From JAIXWP01 sp943372555 (lineage in GTDB: Bacteria; Bacteroidota; Bacteroidia; Flavobacteriales_D; Sanyastnellaceae): a stretch of 13,497 bases of DNA. Every line of letters starts with the position of its first letter. Positions within the stretch are counted from its first letter, which is position 1. This document shows, piece after piece, positions 6,832-13,497 of this stretch. A model generated the notes under the pieces. It had not been told where the DNA came from. It did no database searches and saw nothing but the letters and a program-made list of their open reading frames with translations. The stretch is taken from NCBI GenBank assembly GCA_943372555.1, contig CALRZB010000047.1, positions 1 to 13,497 on the forward strand, read 5' to 3'. The position numbers were made by a program, and so were the translations under genes.

Positions 6832-7338
6832 TTATTGACGTGAGAATTCAAATTTGTAAATAACTGTTTCAACAACATTTCCTGCACCATCATCGCAAAC
6901 GCGAGGAAGTTCAATGACTAAACTGTTGTCAAACTCTCTTACCATAGACCCTAGGGAGAATGTTAATGTGTCAAGGGCACCAAAGAGGTATAATTCGCTT
7001 GGAGCCGCATCATCATCAAATCCCCATGTACCACCTTCTCCGAAGTAGTTTTTTCCAGCACCAGCTGCTACCGAATATGTTCTATCACTCTTGTTGAAAG
7101 TAAGCTGAAGTGGTTCCTCACCATCGATGAGATAGAATTCACTTATATCTCTTTCTTCTTTTACAGGATTATTCAAATCAAGCTGAGAAAACTTAGTGAT
7201 TTTCCAAGAGCCGTCCATGCCAGCTACCTTGTCAAATGCAGTTCCGAGTTCTCCTTCAGGTTCTGGTTTACAACCAGCGAGCGACAAAGCAATGATGGCT
7301 ATTGCGCTCAATGAAAGTAATATGTTTCTTTTTTTCAT
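6832..7338 (-). CDS. Small lipoprotein, DUF5004-like, in sus-like operon
   Basis: A 168-residue lipoprotein. Its signal peptide ends in the lipobox LAGC with Cys23 as the lipidated residue, followed by the acidic, proline-rich KPEPEGELG, which fits surface export in Bacteroidota. The mature domain begins GSWKITKFSQLDLNNP and includes the ERDISEFYLIDGEEPLQLTF segment, a pattern I associate with DUF5004, a lipocalin-like beta family found beside SusC/SusD genes. A Gly-rich turn (GKNYFGEGGTWGFDDDAAP) and a closing beta strand, VIYKFEFSRQ, follow. It lies 19 bp downstream of the susD-like gene and 15 bp upstream of the next gene, so it belongs to the operon. A surface glycan-binding or accessory role is inferred; the family name is from memory. 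Confidence 0.8.
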   Translation of the reverse strand: MKKRNILLSLSAIAIIALSLAGCKPEPEGELGTAFDKVAGMDGSWKITKFSQLDLNNPVKEERDISEFYLIDGEEPLQLTFNKSDRTYSVAAGAGKNYFGEGGTWGFDDDAAPSELYLFGALDTLTFSLGSMVREFDNSLVIELPRVCDDGAGNVVETVIYKFEFSRQ

Positions 7339-7357
7339 TTTTGTAAAGTTAAAAGGA

Positions 7358-8767
7358 TTAATTACAGCCTCCCTCAGGATTGCCTATAAATAAAGCACCT
7401 GTAAATTCACTGTTAGGGAATTGAATGGCCATTCCAGGACAGTTCCATGGTGCATTGCGCACTTCGATGTTTTCTCCAAGAGCACCTTGTCTTCTGATTT
7501 GATCGATTCTCAAACCTTCTGAGATGGTTTCTTTGCGGAATTCATCGCGAGCGGCAGTAATGATTTCTTCTGAACTAGCGCCAGAAGAAAGTTCATTTAT
7601 ACCTGCACCAAATGCACGTGCACGAATTTCGTTAACATCAGCGATTGCAGTTGCAAGGTCAGATCCTAGCTCAGCAAGCGCTTCTGCGCGAATAAGTTTC
7701 ACAACACTTAAACGAAGCAAAGGCACATTGAAAAAGTAAGATTGAAGAGCGTTGTTTCCAAAACGGAGGCTTTGAACCTGACCATTTGAAGAAAGCATCC
7801 ATGCTGCAATTCTTCCATCCGATGGAGTTAGGCTAAAGAAGTTGGCAAGGTCTGACGAATAGCTCAATTGAGCACCCGCGGCACCAGGCCAGTAGTTGTC
7901 TCTGAAGCCTTCGTTGCGCGCATCAACTACCGTTGATGTATTTGTAGAAACAACAGAGAATATAGCCTCAGGATTAGAGGTTCCTAATGCTTCTTCTGAC
8001 ATCGCTCTGTAATAGTCTAATGATGTTTCCATCGTGTAAACTCCAGAATTGATGACCTCGTTGGAGTATGTTACTGCAGAACTGTAATTGTTTTGTTGAA
8101 AATAGACGTGTGCTAGCAAAGCAGCAGCAGCATATCTATTTGCATAAGCGCCATTGCTTGCTGGCAAATTATTGAATGCATATTCCAAATCAGCAATTAT
8201 GAAATCATAAGACTCTTTCACTGTGCTTCTTTCTAATGGGTCTTGAGTTGCTGCTGAGCGAGTGACAATTCCTAAATGAGACTTGTCTGCAGATGCGCCC
8301 CATGGCTGAGCATAAAGCTTGAGAATCCACCAGTGATTAATTGCACGAATAAAACGAGCTTCCGATTCGATTCTTAATCTTTCATCAGATGATAAACCTT
8401 CAATTAAATCAAAGCTTTCAAGTAATGTATTGCAACGGTATACTGATCTATAAAGGTCTGTGTAAACGTTGTTTGTAGTAGTATTGAAGAAAGTGGTTTC
8501 TCTATCATAAACTGCTGTTAGCTCAAGATTGTTGAGAGGCTGCTGAACGTTATCAGATAGCAATTCTGCGATGTTCTGAACACGACCGTCAAATGAATTT
8601 CCCATTACATCGTAACAAGAAACTAAGAGTCGTTGAAGATCGTCTGGAGTTTTTAGAGCGTCTTCCTGAAGGATAACATTCTCAGGCCCTACGTCAAGCC
8701 ACTTTTTGCATCCGGTAAAAGCTAAACCAGTGCAAAGAATAGAAATATATAGTATTGTCTTTTTCAT
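7358..8767 (-). CDS. SusD/RagB family nutrient-binding outer-membrane lipoprotein
   Basis: Surface lipoprotein that forms the lid over its SusC partner and captures oligosaccharides. The 469 residues start with a lipoprotein signal (LAFTGC, Cys20), followed by the typical KKWLDVGPENVILQEDALKT and the first helix, LQRLLVSCYDVM. The TPR-like helical core shows family features such as EARFIRAINHWWILKLYAQPWG, the RSTVKESYDFIIADLEYAFNNLP helix pair, YANRYAAAALLAHVYF, and the C-terminal RAEALAELG with FRKETISEGLRIDQIRRQG. The protein ends in a short loop with GNPEGGCN. Length is on the short side but normal. It starts 11 bp after the susC-like stop and is clearly co-transcribed with it. An alpha-glucan ligand is suggested only by the amylase next door. 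Confidence 0.95.
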   Translation of the reverse strand: MKKTILYISILCTGLAFTGCKKWLDVGPENVILQEDALKTPDDLQRLLVSCYDVMGNSFDGRVQNIAELLSDNVQQPLNNLELTAVYDRETTFFNTTTNNVYTDLYRSVYRCNTLLESFDLIEGLSSDERLRIESEARFIRAINHWWILKLYAQPWGASADKSHLGIVTRSAATQDPLERSTVKESYDFIIADLEYAFNNLPASNGAYANRYAAAALLAHVYFQQNNYSSAVTYSNEVINSGVYTMETSLDYYRAMSEEALGTSNPEAIFSVVSTNTSTVVDARNEGFRDNYWPGAAGAQLSYSSDLANFFSLTPSDGRIAAWMLSSNGQVQSLRFGNNALQSYFFNVPLLRLSVVKLIRAEALAELGSDLATAIADVNEIRARAFGAGINELSSGASSEEIITAARDEFRKETISEGLRIDQIRRQGALGENIEVRNAPWNCPGMAIQFPNSEFTGALFIGNPEGGCN

Positions 8768-8778
8768 GGTGATCTGGA

Positions 8779-11700
8779 TTAGAAGTTTGCAGAAACTGAA
8801 AAGTTGAAACTGCGCTCTTGCGGAGGCGTCAAGTAAGTTACGTTCGGGCTAAGGTTACGATCCTGCGCATTTTCAAAGTCACGAACCAACTCCGGATCAA
8901 GTCCAGGGAAGTTAGTAATCGTAAATAAGTTCGTAGCATTCGCAGATACACGAAGTGACTTAATGTGACTATCCGCTTTCATTGGAATTGTGTATCCAAC
9001 AGTCAAATTACGTAGACGCAAGTAGTCCGCTTTGTAAATAAACAAACTTGTATTCCACCATGGGAAACCGCTTGGCAAATCATACGTGGTTTCATCCAAA
9101 GTCAAGCGAGCAAAATGCGCTTCATCTCCAGGTTGAGTCCAACGATCAAAAAGATCTGTTCTCATGTTCCAATCTGTTACAACACCCATTTGACGTTTTC
9201 CAGAAGAATCAAAGATTTTCGCACCTAAGCTGTATGTTGCAAGAATTTGAATATCGAAACGTTTTACACGGAAAGTATTGGTAATACCACCAATAACATC
9301 AGGCAAACCATCACCCACATATTGACGCTGATTGTTGTCGTATTCAAATGTTTCATTACCATTTTTGTCGATATAAACAGGACGGCCTGTTGCAGCATCT
9401 ACGTGACTGAATTGCATCAAGTAGAACGATCCAATAGGACTTCCTACAATTACACGTGAGTCATTTGTTCCGCCGCTCACTGCATCAGGAGTATAATTAC
9501 CAATGTCAAGAAGCTCGTTGTAGTTTCTCGCAATGTTGAAGTCTGTTTTCCATTCGAAATTTGGTTTAACAATATTAAAGCTTGATACTGTCAACTCGAT
9601 ACCTTGGTTTAGAATCGATGCTACGTTGTCCCAATATGAAGTGAAGCCAGTTGATGCTGGAACGTTTACGTTCATCAAAGCATTTTCGGTGTTTTTGCGA
9701 TACACAGAAAGCGTAAAAGTTAAACGGTCTTTCCATAATCCCATTTCAACTGTAGCGTCGTAAGTTGTTGTGGTCTCCCATTGCAAATCAGCGTTAGCCA
9801 ATTTTGTTGGGTAGATGATAGGATCACCATTGTAAGTCGTTCCGTTATTATAGGGTGAGAACAATCCAAATTGTGCATCGCCAGGGATGTCAGCATTTCC
9901 AGATTTACCAACACCAGCTCTAACTTTCAAGAAAGTGATTGTTTTATTTCCTTTCAAGAAACGTTCTTCAGAAAGAATCCAACCAGCAGAAACGCTAGGG
10001 AAGAAACCGTAGCGATTGTTTTCACCAAAACGGCTTGAACCATCAAGACGGCTAACTGCTTGAACAAACAATTTGTTCTTATAAGAATAATTCGCACGAG
10101 CGAAAGTACTTACGAACGTCCACGCTTCGGGCGTTCCAATGAACTTCTGAATCACCGTTGAATCTGTTTTGTAATCACTGTCATAAACAGGAGAATCAAT
10201 GAAGTTGTAGGTGATATTGTTATAACGCTGTGTTGATTGCTTTTGTGCCTCAGCACCTACTAGGTAGGTAATGATATTGTCTTCATTGATTCGTTGAATA
10301 TAATCCGCGGTGGCTGAGGTCGACCAGTTGGTTGTCCAGTTTGGTTTTTGCTCAGCATAATCTGCTTGAGAATTCGGATAAAGAGTTTTTGGTTGATAAC
10401 GATAATCACGGAAGTCCATGTAATCCAAAGCTCCTGTAACACGAATATTTAAATCTTTTATAGGAGAATAAATCAACGATCCATTTGCGATGGTGCGCCC
10501 TTCTTCTGAACGCCATTTTAATTGTTCACGAACGGCAGATGGATTAGTATATCCGTTGTTCCACATAAAGTAGTCGCCTACTTCAGCATTATTATTTCCA
10601 AAAAGTTGAATCGCAGTGCTATCATATACAACAGGGTAGTATGGAAGCGCAGTACTCATTGCCAAGCCCAGTCCACCAGACCATGCAGCATCTACACGAT
10701 TGTTGATACCACGGCTATATGACAACGAAGTCATTACTTTCAGTTTCTTCGAAAAGTTGTAGTCGTAGTTGATACGGCCAGTCATTCTCTGATAAGAATT
10801 ACCCTCTAGATAAGATCCGTTTTGATCGAAAGTCATTGCAGCATAGAGCATAGATTTTTCGCCACCATAGGTCGCCGCAAAATTGTACATATGTTTAATA
10901 CCAACTCCTATTGTTTCATCAACCCAGTCAGTATTTATTTTTTTTGCCAGTGCATATTTTTCTGCACGTTCTTGAGCAGAAGCCGCGGCTCCTTGTCCCG
11001 ATCCATAAGCTACACCTGGCAACCAAACATAGCCAGTTCCACCATCATTTTCCCAAGCCTCTTGACGAATAGCCAAGTACTGATCGGTGTTCATCATGTT
11101 TGGTGTAGTAGCAGCCATGCCAATACCAAAGCGAGTATTGAATTCAAAATTCCAACCTTTCTTTTGACCGCCGCGTTTGGTAGTAATCAATATTACCCCA
11201 TTCGAACCGCGTGAACCGTAAATACCTGTTGCAGCAGCATCTTTCAAGATTTCGATAGACTCGATATCAGAAGGGTTGATTGTTGCAAGAGGATTGTTGT
11301 TCATCGCACCAGAATTACCTCCGATGAATTGGTTTTGCGTAATAGGAATTCCATCAATAACGTAAAGAGGATCTCCTCCGGCAGAAATAGAAGCAATACC
11401 TCGAATGCGTAAAATAGAGGAACTACCAGCCATACCAGAACCTTGTGAAACTTGCACACCCGCAGCTTGACCTTGAAGGGCTGCTTCAAAACTTGGAACT
11501 GGAAGTTTGGTAAGTTCTTTACCGTCGATTTTCGAAATTGATCCTGTTACCTCACGCTTACGCTGAACACCGTAGCCCACGATTACAAGTTCGTCTAGGT
11601 CTTTATCAGCAGAAGACAATGTTACATCTAATGCAACATCGCTGCCTTCAACAGCAACAACTTCTTTTGTTACTGTAGAAAAACCCATCAACTTGAATTC

Positions 11701-11907
11701 AAGTGAATGTTTGCCTGCTGAAAGTTTAATAGAATATTTACCTGCATCATCAGTGGCTACACCTGTGCCACTTGCGACGTCTTTGATGATTACGCCAGCC
11801 AGCGGGCCAACGTCATCTTTAACCGTTCCGGAGACGGTCTGAGCACTTGCCATCATGGACGATAATCCTAAAATAGCAAATACCACAAATGAGTAAAGAC
11901 TTCTCAT
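8779..11907 (-). CDS. SusC/RagA family TonB-dependent outer-membrane receptor
   Basis: TonB-driven outer-membrane transporter that imports oligosaccharides captured by SusD. The 1042-residue length is typical. The layout is a Sec signal peptide ending MMASAQ (about 1-23), a carboxypeptidase-D-regulatory-like beta domain (about 24-105), a TonB-box region at DELVIVGYGVQRKREVTGSI, and a plug domain with PLYVIDGIPI, INPSDIESIEILKDAAATGI and YGSRGSNGVILITTKRG. A 22-strand barrel follows, ending in FNFSVSANF; a terminal Phe is expected of an outer-membrane beta barrel. The start ATG at 11907 gives a proper signal peptide. A promoter-like TATTTTTG lies at 11948-11955. First gene of the four-gene operon. 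The substrate is not readable from the sequence; the neighbouring amylase suggests malto-oligosaccharides. Confidence 0.97.
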   Translation of the reverse strand: MRSLYSFVVFAILGLSSMMASAQTVSGTVKDDVGPLAGVIIKDVASGTGVATDDAGKYSIKLSAGKHSLEFKLMGFSTVTKEVVAVEGSDVALDVTLSSADKDLDELVIVGYGVQRKREVTGSISKIDGKELTKLPVPSFEAALQGQAAGVQVSQGSGMAGSSSILRIRGIASISAGGDPLYVIDGIPITQNQFIGGNSGAMNNNPLATINPSDIESIEILKDAAATGIYGSRGSNGVILITTKRGGQKKGWNFEFNTRFGIGMAATTPNMMNTDQYLAIRQEAWENDGGTGYVWLPGVAYGSGQGAAASAQERAEKYALAKKINTDWVDETIGVGIKHMYNFAATYGGEKSMLYAAMTFDQNGSYLEGNSYQRMTGRINYDYNFSKKLKVMTSLSYSRGINNRVDAAWSGGLGLAMSTALPYYPVVYDSTAIQLFGNNNAEVGDYFMWNNGYTNPSAVREQLKWRSEEGRTIANGSLIYSPIKDLNIRVTGALDYMDFRDYRYQPKTLYPNSQADYAEQKPNWTTNWSTSATADYIQRINEDNIITYLVGAEAQKQSTQRYNNITYNFIDSPVYDSDYKTDSTVIQKFIGTPEAWTFVSTFARANYSYKNKLFVQAVSRLDGSSRFGENNRYGFFPSVSAGWILSEERFLKGNKTITFLKVRAGVGKSGNADIPGDAQFGLFSPYNNGTTYNGDPIIYPTKLANADLQWETTTTYDATVEMGLWKDRLTFTLSVYRKNTENALMNVNVPASTGFTSYWDNVASILNQGIELTVSSFNIVKPNFEWKTDFNIARNYNELLDIGNYTPDAVSGGTNDSRVIVGSPIGSFYLMQFSHVDAATGRPVYIDKNGNETFEYDNNQRQYVGDGLPDVIGGITNTFRVKRFDIQILATYSLGAKIFDSSGKRQMGVVTDWNMRTDLFDRWTQPGDEAHFARLTLDETTYDLPSGFPWWNTSLFIYKADYLRLRNLTVGYTIPMKADSHIKSLRVSANATNLFTITNFPGLDPELVRDFENAQDRNLSPNVTYLTPPQERSFNFSVSANF

Positions 11908-11947
11908 GAAAATTGGTTCGTATTGGTTAATTGTATGGTTTTAACTT

Positions 11948-11978
11948 CAAAAATACACTTTTTTAAGCAAGTGTAAAA
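11948..11978 (-). promoter_or_regulatory. Candidate Bacteroidota promoter of the susC-like operon
   Basis: On the minus strand TATTTTTG (11955-11948) matches the Bacteroidota -7 consensus TAnnTTTG exactly. Nineteen bases upstream, TTTT (11978-11975) stands where the -33 TTTG is expected, with one mismatch. The start point would be near 11941, giving a leader of about 34 bases before the ATG at 11907. The consensus is established knowledge; its use here is inferred. Confidence 0.6.
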
Positions 11979-11987
11979 TGTACACTT
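11954..11987. promoter_or_regulatory. Candidate operator: TACACTT/AAGTGTA palindrome over the promoter
   Basis: AAGTGTA (11969-11975) and TACACTT (11981-11987) form a perfect 7-bp inverted repeat around a 5-base centre, placed over the presumed -33 element. A second direct copy of TACACTT lies at 11954-11960 and overlaps the -7 element. Three half-sites over one promoter suggest binding of a dimeric regulator. No regulator gene is in the window. Confidence 0.45.
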
Positions 11988-12009
11988 ACTAAAAAATCAA
12001 CAAATGATG

Positions 12010-12043
12010 AAAAATGCACCAGAGGCCAGTTGGCCGCTGGTGC
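12010..12043 (-). terminator. Intrinsic terminator of the alpha-amylase gene
   Basis: A long stem lies 23 bp past the amylase stop: GCACCAG (12016-12022) pairs with CTGGTGC (12037-12043) and GGCC (12024-12027) with GGCC (12032-12035), with one A-G mismatch and a four-base loop. On the minus strand it is followed by A and five T (12015-12010). It should separate the amylase transcript from the susC-like operon, which has its own promoter candidate further on. Confidence 0.82.
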
Positions 12044-12065
12044 AATATGTGTGAAATATAAAAAA

Positions 12066-13497
12066 TTATCGATTAAACACTACAACAGGTTGCGTTACCG
12101 AATTGTCGGCACATGTGGCGCGAACAACGTATTGACCCGCAGGCAGCGTTTCTTCAAGTCTGAAACTTTGAATACCTGTTGAAATGTTGCCGTCATATAC
12201 AATCGCAACTACTCGTCCTGTCATATCAAGAACTTCAACTTTCACTTTGCCGGCCTGATGCATGCGCAAATTGATATTCATCAAACCTTCGGTTGGATTT
12301 GGATATACAATCAAATCATCATTAAAGAAAGTCATCAATTCTTCAATACTCGTATTCAAATCAGGTGCAGGAAGTTCGTAGTCTGTATAGATGTGATATT
12401 CTCCTGGCGTATATGCGAACGAAGCACCAAGATCAGTTACTTCAAAGGATGTATGATTGAAGTAATCATACCATGTTCCGGTATGCTGGAATCCCGGTAT
12501 CATATTGAGATTTGTAACGTTGAAGTTACCTACTACAACTGCGTTATCCGTGTTGCTATTCAAGTGAAGTCTTTTTCCAAAACCACCCAAGTCAATATCG
12601 AAATCTGTAGTGGAGAAAATGGCTTCTGTCTTTTTCAATTGATTAAGTGCAGAAACTACTTTATATACATGCAAGCGATCTTCTTGATCTTGATAATCCC
12701 AACGAATAGGCTTAGGGGAAGTGCGGCAATTGGTGTTGATGGTTCCATCCTCACAATAGTTGATAGAATATTCATATCCCAATTCACCAAATTGCCAGAT
12801 CATTTTTGGACCAGGAATCGGAATCAATAAGCAATGCGCTAATTCTTGTCTTTCAAGAGCCGTGCTCAAATTGTTGATGTCATAAGATCCGCTGCTATTA
12901 CCAAACAAAAGGTTTTTATACATCATTCTTTCTTCATCATGGCTCTCTGCATAGGTTACCAAGCGAGGCTGAGACCAACCTCTGTTTTGATAGCTACCCC
13001 AAGAAAGATTGGCTGTATATCCCATGGATGCTTCTTCATATTCTGTAGTCATTTTACCCCAAAGCATCATTCCAGAATCTGAAAGAACTTCTTCTTCACC
13101 ATTGCTTCCCAAATGTTCTAAAATCGCATAAGAACCTGGCTCAACGGATTGCATGTGTGAATAATAGTCATTAAGAATGTTTACACGGCTTTGATCATAA
13201 GCACCCCAAGCGGCAATATTTCCCAAAGTATTATTCTGTGTAAATCCTTTTGAGAGGTCAAAACGATATCCATCTATATGATATTCGTCCATCCAGTAGC
13301 CTATAACTCGTTTACAGAAGTTACGTGTTCGCGTACTTTCATGGTTGAAATCATATCCAACATTAAAGTCATGCTTTGGAGTTTCATTAAACCATGGACT
13401 CTCTGAAGTTGGCTGTCCATAATCTCCTGCATCAGGATTGAAGTACATTCTCACCATTGGGTTTTGACCAAAACTGTGATTTAAGGCGATGTCCATT
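12066..13497 (-). CDS. Secreted GH13 alpha-amylase with T9SS sorting domain (5' end outside window)
   Basis: Glycoside hydrolase family 13 enzyme that cuts alpha-1,4-glucans such as starch or glycogen. The visible C-terminal 476 residues hold the four GH13 regions: I at DIALNH (2-7), II at YHIDGYRFDLSKG with Arg78 and nucleophile Asp80, III at YAILEHLG with acid/base Glu127, and IV at AESHDEER with His186-Asp187. Region IV has Ser where many amylases have Asn, a variant I recall from secreted Bacteroidota amylases and branching enzymes. A beta-sandwich tail (about 285-375) follows, then a T9SS type A sorting domain from about 397 with VYPNPTEG, VKVEVLDMTGRVV, LPAGQYVVRA and a final VVVFNR. 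It is thus exported through the outer membrane, to be anchored or released. The frame is open to the window edge and starts inside the barrel, so roughly half the protein, including the signal peptide, lies beyond 13497. The first visible Met is not a start. Confidence 0.94.
   Translation of the reverse strand, partial: MDIALNHSFGQNPMVRMYFNPDAGDYGQPTSESPWFNETPKHDFNVGYDFNHESTRTRNFCKRVIGYWMDEYHIDGYRFDLSKGFTQNNTLGNIAAWGAYDQSRVNILNDYYSHMQSVEPGSYAILEHLGSNGEEEVLSDSGMMLWGKMTTEYEEASMGYTANLSWGSYQNRGWSQPRLVTYAESHDEERMMYKNLLFGNSSGSYDINNLSTALERQELAHCLLIPIPGPKMIWQFGELGYEYSINYCEDGTINTNCRTSPKPIRWDYQDQEDRLHVYKVVSALNQLKKTEAIFSTTDFDIDLGGFGKRLHLNSNTDNAVVVGNFNVTNLNMIPGFQHTGTWYDYFNHTSFEVTDLGASFAYTPGEYHIYTDYELPAPDLNTSIEELMTFFNDDLIVYPNPTEGLMNINLRMHQAGKVKVEVLDMTGRVVAIVYDGNISTGIQSFRLEETLPAGQYVVRATCADNSVTQPVVVFNR

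Noticed and set aside
10822..11214. Plus-strand open frame of 130 residues
   Set aside because: Antisense to the conserved plug and early barrel of the SusC-like receptor, with no start signal or family features.
12258..12830. Plus-strand open frame of 190 residues
   Set aside because: Antisense to the amylase gene, whose GH13 and T9SS motifs are unmistakable; the plus-strand product has no recognisable domain and reflects codon bias of the real gene.

Overview
The window comes from a bacterium of the phylum Bacteroidota. The evidence is a SusC/SusD outer-membrane pair, a secreted amylase with a type IX secretion (T9SS) C-terminal sorting domain, almost no Shine-Dalgarno sequences before the starts, and a TAnnTTTG-type promoter element before the susC-like gene. 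No rRNA, tRNA, CRISPR array, transposase or phage gene was seen. The genus cannot be told from this stretch.

Left part (1-5964) is housekeeping. The C-terminal two thirds of hisS is followed by an rlmI-type rRNA methyltransferase on the same strand. A convergent recQ-type helicase lies on the minus strand, and tpiA and prmA form a tight two-gene unit on the plus strand, ended by a strong hairpin at 5931-5964. Between the convergent rlmI and recQ ends lies a dense array of degenerate 7-bp repeats (2129-2356). Its two outer blocks are built from the same palindromic unit on opposite strands. The recQ frame is interrupted by a TAA. The same frame resumes at once with an ATG and runs 57 more codons, coding for what looks like the usual C-terminal winged-helix-like tail, so recQ appears split in two.

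Right part (5980-13497), all on the minus strand, is a small glycan (probably starch or other alpha-glucan) utilisation locus. In transcription order it has a GH13 alpha-amylase with a T9SS sorting domain (5' end outside the window), a terminator hairpin, a promoter/operator region with a TACACTT/AAGTGTA palindrome, the SusC-like TonB-dependent receptor, the SusD-like lipoprotein, a small lipoprotein (DUF5004-like) and a secreted two-part protein of unknown family (possibly DUF4961-like). The last four genes are 11-19 bp apart and read as one operon. In the likely scheme, the amylase cuts polymer outside the cell, SusD and the two small proteins bind glycan at the surface, and SusC imports the oligosaccharides with TonB energy.

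No wholly new multi-gene system could be supported. The observations most worth a second look are the heptamer array with its long inverted repeat, the in-frame split of recQ beside it, the candidate operator before susC, and the two poorly characterised proteins at the end of the operon.
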